Origin: Strigamia acuminata
Taxonomy: Eukaryota > Arthropoda > Chilopoda > Geophilomorpha > Linotaeniidae
Direction of reading: 5' to 3'
Assembly (NCBI GenBank): GCA_949358305.1
Contig: OX442322.1
Span: 3,038,001 to 3,102,000, forward strand
Length of the DNA stretch: 64,000 nucleotides
Made by a program: the position numbers and the translations under genes. The number at the start of each line of letters is the position of its first letter. The stretch's first letter is position 1. This document shows, in pieces, positions 11,652 through 22,637 of the stretch. The notes under the pieces are model-generated. The model had not been told where the DNA came from, made no database searches, and was given only the letters and a program-made list of their open reading frames with translations.

Positions 11652-12755
11652 ATGAAGAAGAAGGGGTTTAACAAAGGGTTCGATAAGCCGCCACCAGTCA
11701 AAGAAATGGGTAGTGACATAGCTAACGCCCAAATTCAAGACAGGGCCAACAACGCTTTGCAGGTAATTACCGCAAACGCTGAGGCTGAGGCGGAAGAACC
11801 GAACCTACTGCTTGAAGAATTACCTCAAGTAGTCGAAGACACAGAAGAATTTCGTGTTTTCATGTGCAACGTGGCGGTCGAATACACCAACCGCCTATGC
11901 ATGTTGCCCATGACAATAGAACGTGAAAAAATTATGGGACTGCTAGACTCGGGAGCAGATCGCTCGTTCGTTTCCGAAGACATAGTAGCATCATTGGGTC
12001 TCACCGATAAGATAAAAGGCGTTAATAAAAATATACGTCTAAAAACCGCCAACGGAATGGCGCGTCCAAAAGGAGTTATATTATTGACCATGGAGTGGCT
12101 CGGAGGAGTAGAACAGCACCCTTTCCTGGTCCTGCCCACATGCGACAGAATTTTTCTGTTGGGCTTAGACCTCATGGCGTCAATGGAAATACAACCCAAT
12201 CCAATAACGAAATCTTGGAATTATATCAGAAATGATAAGGAAAGACCCGCAATTGTCGTGCCACCAGCTCTTGTAAAAGAAGCGGCCGACAAGACACAGT
12301 GGGAGAAAGGCCTAAAGAAATTCGTTCAAGATTACGATTTTAAAGCATTCGTAACAGAATTGCAACGGGACAATGTAGTGGAAACGCTTGTCGCCGACGC
12401 CGCTTTAGAATTAAACGAAGCGGCAGCCCTACGAAGGGTCCTACTTAAATATGAGGGGATCCTGTCGAAAAAACCGGGCCGAACGAATAGGGCTATTCAC
12501 GAAATTAAATTGACGGATAATAAACCTATACGAGTTGCGTATAAGGGAATGAACCCGCAAAAACGTGAAATAGTGCAAAAAATGTGCCAAGAAATGCTAG
12601 ACAGTGGCATTGTCTCCGAGGCCCAGGGAGAATACGCGACGCGAGTTGTGCTCGTGATGCGCCCGGGCTCGGACCCACGCCTATGCATTGATTACCGCCC
12701 ATTAAACGCGGTGACAGAGATAGATCCCATACAGATCCCGTTGTGTGGGCCATAA
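11652..12755 (+). CDS. pol: Element B protease and start of RT
   Basis: The frame opens at an ATG 23 nt after gag, in a different frame. The aspartic protease has the active-site motif GLLDSGADRSFVS (catalytic Asp near 11945) and the flap-side motif FLLGLDLM. The RT N-terminal region follows: LDSGIVSEAQ, then PRLCIDYRPLNAVTEID. The frame stops at 12755, immediately after RT motif 2, because the rest of the RT including the YxDD active site has been deleted and the frame shifts. The protease would process Gag and Pol. The protein cannot polymerise DNA. Confidence 0.9.
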   Translation: MKKKGFNKGFDKPPPVKEMGSDIANAQIQDRANNALQVITANAEAEAEEPNLLLEELPQVVEDTEEFRVFMCNVAVEYTNRLCMLPMTIEREKIMGLLDSGADRSFVSEDIVASLGLTDKIKGVNKNIRLKTANGMARPKGVILLTMEWLGGVEQHPFLVLPTCDRIFLLGLDLMASMEIQPNPITKSWNYIRNDKERPAIVVPPALVKEAADKTQWEKGLKKFVQDYDFKAFVTELQRDNVVETLVADAALELNEAAALRRVLLKYEGILSKKPGRTNRAIHEIKLTDNKPIRVAYKGMNPQKREIVQKMCQEMLDSGIVSEAQGEYATRVVLVMRPGSDPRLCIDYRPLNAVTEIDPIQIPLCGP

Positions 12756-14887
12756 GGAAATTCAGAGATTATCTCGAATATACCAAATTTGTGGTCCACA
12801 CAGATCATCAAGCGTTACAATGGCTGATGAAATTAAAAGAGCCAGCCGGTCGACTAGCCAGATGGCAGTTAGAACTGATGGCATGCGACTTGACCATTCA
12901 ATACAAGCCCGGCAAATATAACGTCGTGGCTGACGCTCTGTCACGGGCACCAGTGTCAGATCCAATCGACGCTGACGATGATGGCGAGGATGACTCCCGC
13001 ATCATTTATTGCCCTACGAGTTGTCACCGTTGGGATTTAAGGAAGATGAATGAAATTCCCACCGCGTCTCCGGCAGATGTAAAATTCTGTGGATTTTGGA
13101 CGCGGTTATACCAACCAGCTGCTGACAATTACCCAAACGCAAAGAAGGAATTTAAGCTAGAGCGGAGAATAAATGACCCGCTTCTAAGCGCCTTCCACGC
13201 TCGTGTCGGCAAGCAAATGAAAAGCAATCCCCCAACAAGGGAGGAAATAATTGTGCAACAAAAATTAGACAAAAAATGTCAGGACAGAGCTAGATTCGTA
13301 CTGACAGGAAAATATCCGCCCGACTTAACCAGAAGGCAGAAGCGTCGTTATGCACACGAATCCATAGATTACCTATTGGATGACGGCCTTTTAGTGAAAC
13401 ATCACCCAAATCACCAAGATGACTTGAGTGAATCGGACACCGCAGTAAAAGTAGTAATACCTGCTTCCTTAATCGGTCGCGTGCTGTGGTTGTTACACGG
13501 GCACCCGCTTGCGAGCCATGCGGGAGTAAGCAGAACACTCTATCGTGCTACACAGCTTTTTCACTGGACAGGGATGAAAAAAGATATTGCTCTTTTTGTC
13601 CACCAATGTCAGCGATGTCAAGCGTGCAAGCCGAGGAGTAAATCACCATTCGAAACTATTTTCTTAGGGCCTTACGCGCCTTTTGATTGTTTAAGTGTCG
13701 ATGTGATGGGCCCAAAACCCGTTACGGGAAATAAAAATGCGTACATTATCGTTATAATGGACGTGGCAACTCGTTGGCCCGAGTTGTACGCCGTCGCTAG
13801 ACCTTCAGCAGAGAAAATCGTTGAATGTATCTACGACGTGGCGTTACGTTACGGATTTCCACGTAAAATTATATCCGATAACGGACCCCAATTTATCTCG
13901 AAAATTTGGGGTAAGTTTTGTGAGAAATTCGGGATTGTGGCGTCACATACTTCGACCTACAATCCCAGAACAAATCCCGTTGAGCGACTCAACAGGGACA
14001 TTAAATATGCACTAAGCATATTCACTGACATCCACAATAGGTGGGATGAATACTTGAGGGAGATCGCGTTCAGCATACGAACAACAGTCTCGAGGACGAG
14101 AGATTTTTCTCCGGCCTACCTCAACTTCGCCCGAGAGCTACGAGTGCCTTGGGACCCACGAGTGGCAGAGTCGGTAAATGTGGTGGACCCAGAGAAACCA
14201 CATGAGTATGTGTATAAATTGGAGCAAACAATTTCAAACACATACAAGCATATGATGGCGCACATTTTTAACATGCGCGACCGCATTTTACAAGATAAAA
14301 GCGGTGGAAAATTCGTGAATTTCGAGATCAATGATTTGGTGTGGAAAGATACACACACCCTCTCAAATGCAGCGAGAGGGATCACCGCCAGCTTGGCCGA
14401 CAAGAGAGATGGACCGTATGTAATCATCGGCAAGCATGGCGGTAACGCGTATAAATTACGCAAGCTCGAGGACAACACCGAGCAAAAGTCGATCCAGGTA
14501 CGAGAGTTAACTCCGTACATTCCGGAATTCCCGCAAGAAATGTGGGCCAAAGGCCAAGTCAAGTCTAAAACTAACGGCCAAATCGTCGATATGTTCGCTG
14601 GCGAGTTGGAAAAAGCACCGCCAAGTGACAACGAGGAGTATTTCGACGCCCCTTCACCTCCGGTAAACGAGATAGTTGAATCCGTTCCGGATCCAATTTT
14701 GGTCGGGGGGGAAACAGGAGAAACTCCTGAAACAAACACAAAAAACACGGATAAAAAAGAAAACAATAATGAGGAGGTACAGACACAAAAAACAACAAAA
14801 AATATCGTACCTGCCTCGATCCGTAACCTGCGACCAAAAAGAGATAATCCGTTCATAAAAGGCGGAAAGGTCGTAGGAAAGAAGTAA
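12742..14887 (+). CDS. pol: Element B RNase H remnant and integrase
   Basis: The frame resumes inside RNase H (VWAIRKFRDYLEYTKF, then TDHQALQWLM and NVVADALSRAP), so the first half of RNase H is also lost. The integrase is complete: zinc finger HGHPLASH then CQRCQAC, core residues D in SVDVMGPKP, D in ISDNGPQF and E in NPVERLNRDIK, then a C-terminal domain (NDLVWKDTH, DKRDGPYVI) and a basic end. It is in a different frame from the protease ORF, so no start codon or fusion allows normal expression from this copy. Confidence 0.9.
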
Positions 14888-15354
14888 AATAAATTACGAG
14901 TCGATGGCGGCACTAAAAATAAATGTAATCGACCGATAGTGCAAGCCATCACGTCGCAGAAAATTTCGCTAAGTCCAACAAAGCGGATATCGGTCGAATT
15001 CGCGTCACGAGATGGCGTGGAAACGCGGGACCCGTAGCAAAATTATCGGCACGGGTCGGAGACCGCGTGCAAAAGACCCCGTAGCAGCAATCGCGCACGG
15101 GAGTGAGAACAAAGGAGACCCGTAGCGTAACATGCGCACGGGTAGGTGCGCACTAGTCTCAAACACCCGGGTTCTGGAGTATATTACCCAGAATCCATCG
15201 CGATTACCTCGTGTTCACACGGACTTCCGCTTTTCACAGCTGATCGCTGCATTCGTGCGTGATCCTCGTTTTTAACGTTTTTATCGAGTTTTTTGAGATA
15301 GTTTTATCATCCTTTTTTCAATCGTGATTGAGCTTTTTGTGCGCGCTCCTCGCC
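14888..15354 (+). other. Pol to ORF3 leader region with three stem-loops
   Basis: No supported gene. The stretch contains three CCCGT...ACGGG hairpins (15031-15142). Exon 1 of ORF3 begins at 15355. Confidence 0.6.
15031..15142 (+). other. Three tandem stem-loop repeats
   Basis: Three units start with CCCGTAGC and end with ACGGG: 15031-15055, 15078-15101 and 15119-15142. CCCGT pairs with ACGGG in each; units 2 and 3 can also pair GC inside. Loop sequences differ while the stems are kept, which suggests RNA structure. They lie between pol and the ORF3 first exon. Confidence 0.6.
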
Positions 15355-18300
15355 ATGGACGAGGAAGAGAACGACGTGCTTGCCATAGAGCACGAGGACG
15401 AGGAAAACTGGGACCGCGATGTAAACCAAGTCCATCCCGATCAGGTAGAAGTCGGCATCGGCACATGAGAACTAGTTCCGTGCTGCTGAAGAAGAAATTT
15501 TGTTGACTAATACCTGACATGAGTGCTTTGCACTCACAATAGCATATAATTAATTATTAACCGCGATCGCTCACACGATCGTATTTTTTTCCTTGTTAAT
15601 TTGTTTTCGAGGTGCGAGCACAGACTTCACGTCGCCTCGCGTCTCGAAAATTCCTCATGACTTGAGTCACGAGCGAGACAATGGGCTCGAGCCATAAATA
15701 ATTTTATGACAAGGGGAGAATATTCTGTAAAAGAATATTTTTCTCCACAAGTAATTTGACGCATCGAATTGATGCAACTTAACATTCGTACGATGAATTT
15801 TTCGGTGTGTTGGATAAATTTAATTTGACTTTAACTTTTTTAAAAATTAGACAAAGTCCGACTTCGGAATAATTCTTTATTAGATTTATTTATTTAATAA
15901 AATTTCGACAAGCACATTTATTGTGCAATTTTAGTAATGATTTACACCCGACGAATTCTTTTTACGAATGACTGATAATTATTAATTTAATTATTAGTAA
16001 TGTTCTAATTAACGTTAGAATTAATTTAAAGTAAAAATCTGATGATAAAAATCCGGATTAAAGGCTCGATTCCGTCTCGCTGTGCGTTTTGGACATGAGA
16101 CAGATTTTTCACGTGATGACTTCTCTTTTTCTATCCGACGAGGGACAATTCGTCCTACGTTTGCACCGATAGACAGGAATCGGTCTCGACGGACGGCTGC
16201 ACGTATTGGCAACGTCCCTCGAAACCAACCATTTATCTACGTATTTAAATATTAACTTTTTATTAATTGTTTATTTCTCCATCCTTCCAGATGGCACTAC
16301 GTAAAACATGGGGACCATTAGACCCCGCTTGCATCGCTCGTGGCGGGATATTTCGAGGCGCGCTGCCCGAATTTTACCGACGATGTTTCGGCGAAGACGC
16401 CGACCCTTGGCGCCTGCGAATACTACATTCCCGATGCATCGCCCGACGTTGGGTACGAGACTGCACGCTCCTGGATACGTTCCCGGAGGGAATGCGCGAA
16501 GGCATCGCCACAGAGTTAGCTCGTGACGATGACCCGAAATCGCCGATTTTCCACCCCGGATTGTCAAGTCAGTACACTGGCAACCCGGCGGAGGAACACG
16601 TGCTGCATGCGTGGCGAGCAGCCGAGACAGAAGAGGCCCGTGAGGCCATCTACCAGCATTATAGACAACAGCTGGTGGATACCGCTACGGCAGTGGCCGA
16701 GCGCATCCTCCAAAACGAGGGGATGACCGCGGATGATATTCATCTGTGGTTTGAGAGGCTGCGATTGGGAGAGAGTACGCCCCAGTGGAGACCTCGGATG
16801 GGAATTTTGACGTCCCAAGCCGAGATGTGGCAGCTCCACCACCTGGGGATTTTGGGGCCCAAGAGCAGCTACCCGCGGAAGCGCAAGCGCTCCAAAGGCG
16901 CCGGGGACAGCCAGTCGCGTTCCCCAGCGACAACCAAGAAGCAGCGTGTCGCTCAAAACACGACTGAAGGCAACGAAGCTGGGCCATCCACTAGTACGGT
17001 GCGTGACCCTTCGCAGTATTCCCGACCGCGAATTTTCATAAACCGTCAGATTAAAGACGGTAAGGAGTGCAAGGAGGTTTGGATGTCTGGTGACGAAGAG
17101 CGAGTCTCTCGTCCCAGCACTTCTAGACGTCCGCTGACTCATCGCGAGCAGCGGAAAAAAGATCGCAAAGAGCGATACTTCGCGAGGTGCGAAGCTCGGG
17201 GCCGTCCCATCCCCGAACCCGCCTACGCCTCCAAGAGAGCGGGTCGACGAAGTGGTAGCCAGTCAGGTGAGCGAAGCGTCCCAGCGGCAGATACGCGGGA
17301 CCTTCGCGAGATTCTGACTCAGATGAAGCGGACGAAACTGACACGTTTCGATCCCGCGATGAAACACGCCAGGAAGATGGGTGTTGTCACCGACGGGAAG
17401 GTGACCCCACACGAGGTGGCAAGGTGGCTCGCAGACTACATTAATTCGCGACCACGACCCGATGGCATGCCAACCGCCATCGTGCAGCCTTCAGGCTCCG
17501 GACAACATCTCCCGGCGCTCCAAGTCGCAATGACTGGAGTGCAGACGACGGAGACGCCACCACCGCCGACGCAGCCAACACCACCGCTGCCGACGCCGAC
17601 GCTGCCGACCAAGACGCAGCCGCCTCCGAACCTGCCGCCGCCGTCGTTGTTGAATTCGAGCGATCCGCCGGATTTACCCACCGACCGCTCAGTCCCTCCC
17701 CCCGTTGGACAGAGCATTGCGCAGGAATGTCGAGCCAATTTGACCGGCATTTACAGGCCGAGCCAACCCCGATCCGGTTCCTCGGCCCTGTTTTTCGAGA
17801 GGCGAGACGAAGAAGCGCGACTCGCGAGAGAAGCCGCCAATCCGACTATCTCCGAGCTCTCAGCGTTTCGCTTCGTGATGGAAGACCCAAGAGTCTCCGC
17901 GCCCGCCTTGCGAGGTGTGGATCAGGCCCAGCGATATTTCATCGAATGGGCAACGGCGATGATGAGTAAGCTCTCGTGTGCCTTCACTGCGGATTCGGAG
18001 CGATCGAATCCAGTGAATCGTCGCAGCCTACAGCTATCATTGACCAAGGTCATGATGCAGCTGCTAACCCCAGCACTCTTCGGAGAAGGGCGTCAGGCGA
18101 TGGCCGCATGGTCTGTCGTGGACAGAGAGGGTGTACAGGTTCCCCGTGCACTCCTCGCAGAGTGGAGCTCCATTCTGCCCGACCCTGTGTTGACTCGGTA
18201 CGAGCTAACCAGGGATGTGGTAAACCCCGAATTTGAGGGGTACAAGTTGCGAAGCACGGCGTTTCGTTATACCTCCGCCACCTGGACAGCGGCGCCTACC

Positions 18301-19056
18301 CAACAACTGCGCGCCTTGACCATCCAGACGGAAGAATCGGCAGAGGATGTAGAAATGGTGATCTCGCCGACGAGCGGAGTTCCGATTCCGCCACCGATGC
18401 CTGCGGAGATATCCCCGCAAGGACCCGCCCTGTTCGAAGTGGCGGGTAAACCAAAGCGCTTGCTGTGCCGAACGCCACCCGTCAGGTCCGTCGAGCAAAC
18501 GAAGCCGACACCGCCCGGGACCTCACCGGCCCGAGCGGCGACAACGACGCAAGCCGCTATTCCCGCGGCCACCCAGAAGCCGAAGCCGGCACCGCCTCCG
18601 CCAGACTATTACGGGCGAATCATCGAAGAGTTTCCCCATCTCTCGATGACGACGGCGACCAGGAGGTTTATCCTCGCGCAGCGGGACAAAGGCAAATCAG
18701 TCTTCATCTGGCTTCACAACCAGATCCGGAAGACTAGAGACCTCATCTTCCACCAGAGGTTGCTGAGAGCCCACCGTGTGCCAGTGACGCCAGCGGAAGC
18801 CAATGCCATCCGGCATACGAACACCGGCTTCTCCGCCTACATCCCGAGCGTTTGGTTACACGAGAGGACGCGTGCCCCGCATGAGCCAGTTGACGGCCAT
18901 GCATTATGCTTCATTACGGAGCATGAGGACCCCCGAGATCGGTCCTCGGCGTTAGTAGGCGATCTACCCGCGCCACCCGGCACTCAACCGCCTGTCCCTG
19001 GAGTGAGTTACGCCCAGGTGACGGACTCAGTGTCGGGTCCCCCAGGAAAGAAGTGA
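15355..19056 (+). CDS. Element B ORF3, spliced accessory protein
   Basis: Exon 1 is 15355-15444 (MDEEENDVLAIEHEDEENWD, acidic) and exon 2 is 16291-19056. The donor is GATCAG|GTAGAA and the acceptor CTCCATCCTTCCAG|ATG, joined in phase 0 to give about 951 residues. The N-terminal part of exon 2 (KTWGPLDP, AWRAAETEEA, QWRPRMGILTSQ) aligns with ORF3 of element A. A basic, probably disordered middle contains PRKRKRSKG, which could be a nuclear signal. A proline-rich tract lies near 17556-17710. The conserved helical domain ends with AEWSSILPDP (Trp codon 18163). A further 290 residues are specific to B. No signal peptide, membrane segment or envelope motif is visible. The role is unknown; spliced expression is inferred. 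Confidence 0.7.
15445..16290 (+). other. Predicted intron of element B ORF3
   Basis: The 846-nt intron runs from GTAGAA to a strong pyrimidine tract and CAG. It is AT-rich with many stops. The boundary falls at the same protein position and phase as in element A. Confidence 0.6.
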
Positions 19057-19078
19057 TCGCTCAGCCCCACGGTCTGAG

Positions 19079-19092
19079 CTCGGAGGGGGAAG
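19079..19092 (+). other. Polypurine tract of element B
   Basis: CTCGGAGGGGGAAG precedes the 3' LTR directly. Confidence 0.8.
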
Positions 19093-20111
19093 TGTTGTGA
19101 CCCGACTGGACCGGGGTCAACGAAGAGTTTCTCTCGTGACCTCGTTTCGGGTGTAAGGGGAGCCGCAAGCGCGTCTCCCTTCCCTCAGTGCATTGACATC
19201 TAGTCAATGGACAGGCGTCTGCCCTGAGGGAGTGGGGATGGCTCGTCCACCCCACCATTGGGTGATTCCGGTCACCTGTCGACCCCGCTTTGTGCAAAGG
19301 AATGTGCCTTGCACTGAGCGGGCAGAACCAACACAACCATCAAACGAGAAACACACGTAAACCCGTCGTCCTACAAGATCAGGCCCAAGTAAATATACTG
19401 GGATTGACCAAGGACAAAGGACAATTTACCGTGAGTACGTTTGGTCAGTGTCAAACTCCGCAGAGTAACCTGCGAGATAAGATTACCACACTATTTTAGC
19501 ACACCAGCTAGAAATAGTAAAAACCACTCCAGTTTAGCGAGTTGTGCAGACAAACGGTCGCACAAGCCTAAACTGCAGTAAAACCACGACGAGCGTTCCC
19601 GCCGCTGTGTGACCGCCGGGAGCCAGAAGAGTCCGCCGCTGTGTGATCGCCGGACACCACACAAAAACCTAGACAACAGCCCGAAGTAAGCCTTTTAACT
19701 AAGCATTCACTCGCGCCCGACCAGCGTGAGCCCGAAGGACCAGCCAGAGACGAGCCGAGGACGCCATATTGCCACGCCGGCCCAAGACGACACCACGTTG
19801 CCACAACGAGGACGCCATCTTGGACACGACCGAGACAACAGACGACCTCGCCGATTCCAGCCAGCTTTCATCATACCTTTACCTTTCCATTTCCCTTCAC
19901 CCATTCCGATTTACCTTTTACCTACCTTTTATATATATATATATATAAGATATATCTGTACATTGTCCCACAGAATAAATCTATATTATATTTTACCTTT
20001 TATATCTGTGTAATCATTTCTTTGGGTAAACCGCTTGAGCAAAGCGGTAGTGAGTTAGTCGAATTAAGTAATCAACCCACGAGTTAGCGACGGTTAGAGT
20101 TGAGCGCGACA
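19093..20111 (+). repeat. 3' LTR of element B (1019 bp)
   Basis: It has the same length and, by eye, the same sequence as 7454-8472. It is followed by the AATT target duplication. Confidence 0.95.
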
Positions 20112-20151
20112 AATTAAACTTAAAAAACTTTAAAAAAAACAATTGTATAAA

Positions 20152-20486
20152 TTAATTATCTACAGAAAATTGCTCATAATTTGCTAAAATATGTTTGATT
20201 TCTTCATCCTGCCATTTTTTGAACTCTGTGTTATATGTACAATCAGTGTCTGTGGTACTCTGTAGTACTCTGTGGTAGTCTGTGGTACTCTGTAGTACTC
20301 TGTGGTAGTCTGTGGTTCTCTTTAATGCATTTGATGTCATAGGCTACAAATAAGTAATAGTTAGGTTTTAAAAACATGTTATTTTCATTTATTTTGTATT
20401 ACCATCTTTAATACTGGTTCAGGTGATACTTCATTACTTTCTCTCTGTGTGTCAAAGTCCCAAAAATCTTCAACCTGTTGTGTGAA
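20152..20486 (-). other. Possible minus-strand exons of an unknown gene
   Basis: On the minus strand, a block at about 20486-20412 has an ACAACAG acceptor and a G|GTAATA donor and encodes an acidic stretch (VEDFWDFDTQRESNEV). A second block follows a TTTGTAG acceptor near 20345 and reads to a stop at 20152, ending KKWQDEEIKHILANYEQF. The second block includes a 30-bp tandem repeat coding for TTDYHRVLQS twice. A basic block near 20640-20545 may be a further exon. No family is recognised; it could be a host gene remnant or a DNA transposon. Confidence 0.3.
20247..20316. repeat. 30-bp tandem repeat
   Basis: TCTGTGGTACTCTGTAGTAC followed by TCTGTGGTAG occurs twice in tandem. It is built of ten-base subunits and keeps the minus-strand frame open. 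Confidence 0.75.
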
Positions 20487-21186
20487 ATAAGAAATTCTAG
20501 TTAAGCTCCTATGTAAAAGTCATAAAAAAAGTTTGTAATACTGCGATCTGTAGCTTAATATGATTTCTTTTGTTTCTTTTCACTGCAAGCCTTTGTTTAC
20601 TCCGTGCTTTGACTGATGTTGCAGTTCTTTTTTCTAGAATTACAATTCATCATAACACATTACCGTATTAAAATTTAAGTTAAATTTTTCTTAACTTACT
20701 CCTTTTTTTGGAAAATGGTTCTTCATTTGTTTGTTTGTTCATGATTTTAAATTCTGTAATGATTAAATTCAATTTTAGTTACTTGCAATATCAGAATTTG
20801 TGGTGATTGCATGTTTTAAGTGGAAAACGGGCAGGATTCATTCCAAACAAATTGTGTACAATTTCAATTTCAAACGCCTGAAAAATAACATGGAAAAAGC
20901 AATAAAAATTTGTCACATATGATTTGTAGAGAACAAATTGTGTGTTGTTTTTTAAGCATGCTTAAAAATAAAAAATACTACTCCTTTGTGCAACTTAATT
21001 ACATTCGGAACAAATCATGCTCGAATTTTTGCTTTGTATAGTCAAAATCACACCCGATTTGTTTGTCCAATTATGACTTCACACGCAAAATTGTGCACGA
21101 TTCGTTCCGGACAAATCGTTTGCAATTTTGACCAAAAACACCCGAAAAATGACGTGTGCGAAAAAGAAATAAATTTACCTGTTACA

Positions 21187-21262
21187 TAGGATTCGTTCGG
21201 TACAAATTGCACACGATTCGTTTGGTACAAATCGCACACACGATTTGTTCAGTACGAATCAT
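21187..21262. repeat. Three palindromic repeat units
   Basis: Units of 24-28 bases follow the pattern GATTCGTT(C/T)GGTACAAAT(C/T)GCACAC. GATT(T/C)GTT and ACAAATC form an interrupted palindrome. Looser copies extend back to about 20860. Confidence 0.6.
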
Positions 21263-21704
21263 TTGTCCTTAATCCAATCTCTAATGAAGAAAAACTTTAC
21301 CTCAATGTGTTTATTTTTCGCATTCTGAATTAAATTTCTGGAAAATTGCATAGCACATTGACTGTCAGAATAAACAATTGGAGGATGTCGAATCGTTAAT
21401 TTTTCAAAAAATCTATGTTTAAGCTTGGACAAATAGAGAAGGACTAGTCACTCCTATTGTCCAGGCTGAAAGGCACGTTTCCGGAAATGGTTACCCTTAA
21501 ACTCCACCTAGTGGTGGAATTTACAACTATTCAGACAAACAATCAATACACTTGGATACGTGAATTGTAGCATTAGCTATGATTGAAGCTAGGACTAATA
21601 GAGATTGAAGTAAGTAAAACTTTTGTTTATTAGTTTGATGTGTTTGATTATTTGTTTTGTGTTTGTTTTGTGTTTGATTATTTATTTTGTGTTTGGATCC
21701 CAAC

Positions 21705-21860
21705 AATCCGCGACCATCGCGGCCGTCATTCATCGTCGCCGTCATGCGTTGCGGCCGTCAGTTGTTGATCGTCGTGGCCGTCATTCTACGACCGTCACGG
21801 CGTCAGTTGTTGATTGATCGTCGTGGCGGTCATCTGTCGACCGTCGCGGCCGTCAGCTGA
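21705..21860. repeat. GC-rich minisatellite
   Basis: Variants of CGTCGCGGCCGTCA and GTTGTTGATCGTCGTGGC recur about eight times within strongly AT-rich surroundings. Confidence 0.7.
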
Positions 21861-22088
21861 CAATTTTATCAAAATTTTAACAATTAATGGTTAAAATTTT
21901 GATAAATTTGCCGTAATTTAGCAAAATGTGTTGTAATTTATCAAAAATTGTTGTAATTTCTCAGTATTAATCATTTGTTATTTATATACATTGTGAAAAA
22001 CATATAATCAAATACATTGCTTTTTTAGTAATTGTTTAATCATGCATGGAAATATATATTAATTTTATTTTACTTTTACAGAAAAAAT

Positions 22089-22478
22089 ATGGAAAATTTT
22101 CTACAAATAAGTGCAGTAGAGTACTGGACAACTGCTGAAACTGCAATCAATATGATGAAATCAGAAAAATCTTTCCCTCCTTACATTGAAATCATTGCAG
22201 ACATAAAATTTCCAGAATACCAGGTTTATGATAATTTATTTGTACAAACATTGAAACAAAAATTATCGAAACATAGATATTGGGATAATGTATTTACATT
22301 ACAGACAGATGATTTATTTGTTTCTCTCTGTTACAAGCTACTGTTCAACGAAGATCAGAAAGAGACCACAAAAATTGTTGTAACACAAAAATTTTTACGG
22401 ATCTTTTTTGATAATTTATATGAGAACATAGTTTCAAAAACAGACACACCATATCATCATTGCAATAAGCCTGTGTGA
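22089..22478 (+). CDS. Hypothetical ORF, 3' end lost in LTR fragment
   Basis: The ATG at 22089 follows a CTTTTACAG acceptor-like site, so this may be an internal or last exon. About 129 residues are open (MENFLQISAVEYWTTAE, then IIADIKFPEYQVYDNL). Composition is soluble, mixed charge and globular-looking, and unlike the retroelement proteins nearby. I do not recognise the family. The last two codons fall in the LTR-like sequence starting TGTGATGATT at 22473, so the original reading frame was probably truncated by that insertion. Candidate host gene fragment. Confidence 0.35.
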   Translation: MENFLQISAVEYWTTAETAINMMKSEKSFPPYIEIIADIKFPEYQVYDNLFVQTLKQKLSKHRYWDNVFTLQTDDLFVSLCYKLLFNEDQKETTKIVVTQKFLRIFFDNLYENIVSKTDTPYHHCNKPV

Positions 22479-22637
22479 TGATTACAAATCGGTATTTATC
22501 AATGTTCACAATAGATGGCGCTGTTTAACAAACACGCGTAATTCAAACTCGATAAAACTAAAAAATGTGATAAATCATTATTTTGACACAGTGAATAAAA
22601 TATAACTATTTTATTCAATATAAACTAAGTATTACTT
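22473..22637 (+). repeat. LTR-like fragment interrupted by element C
   Basis: It begins TGTGATGATT and has ACAATAGATGGCGCT about 35 bases in, the same arrangement as the LTRs of element C and of 40-1724. Element C is inserted at its right end. The continuation would begin at 35790. Confidence 0.45.

Larger units (their letters stand above)
7454..20111 (+). mobile_element. Element B: Ty3-type LTR retrotransposon, RT-deleted
   Basis: The 12,658-bp element has two 1019-bp LTRs that look identical line by line, and is flanked by AATT (7450-7453 and 20112-20115). Internally it carries a tRNA-Pro-like PBS, gag, protease, RNase H/integrase, a two-exon ORF3 and a PPT. The RT domain is missing at 12741. 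Identical LTRs suggest recent insertion. A copy without RT must have moved in trans or lost RT after insertion. Confidence 0.95.
20116..22088. other. AT-rich inter-element region
   Basis: This is one of the few stretches not clearly retroviral. It holds possible minus-strand exons (20152-20700), palindromic repeats (20860-21262) and a GC-rich minisatellite (21705-21860). No gene can be assigned. Confidence 0.5.

Noticed and set aside
14116-14952. 278-codon minus-strand frame opposite integrase of B
   Set aside because: Antisense of a well-supported integrase; no known domain.
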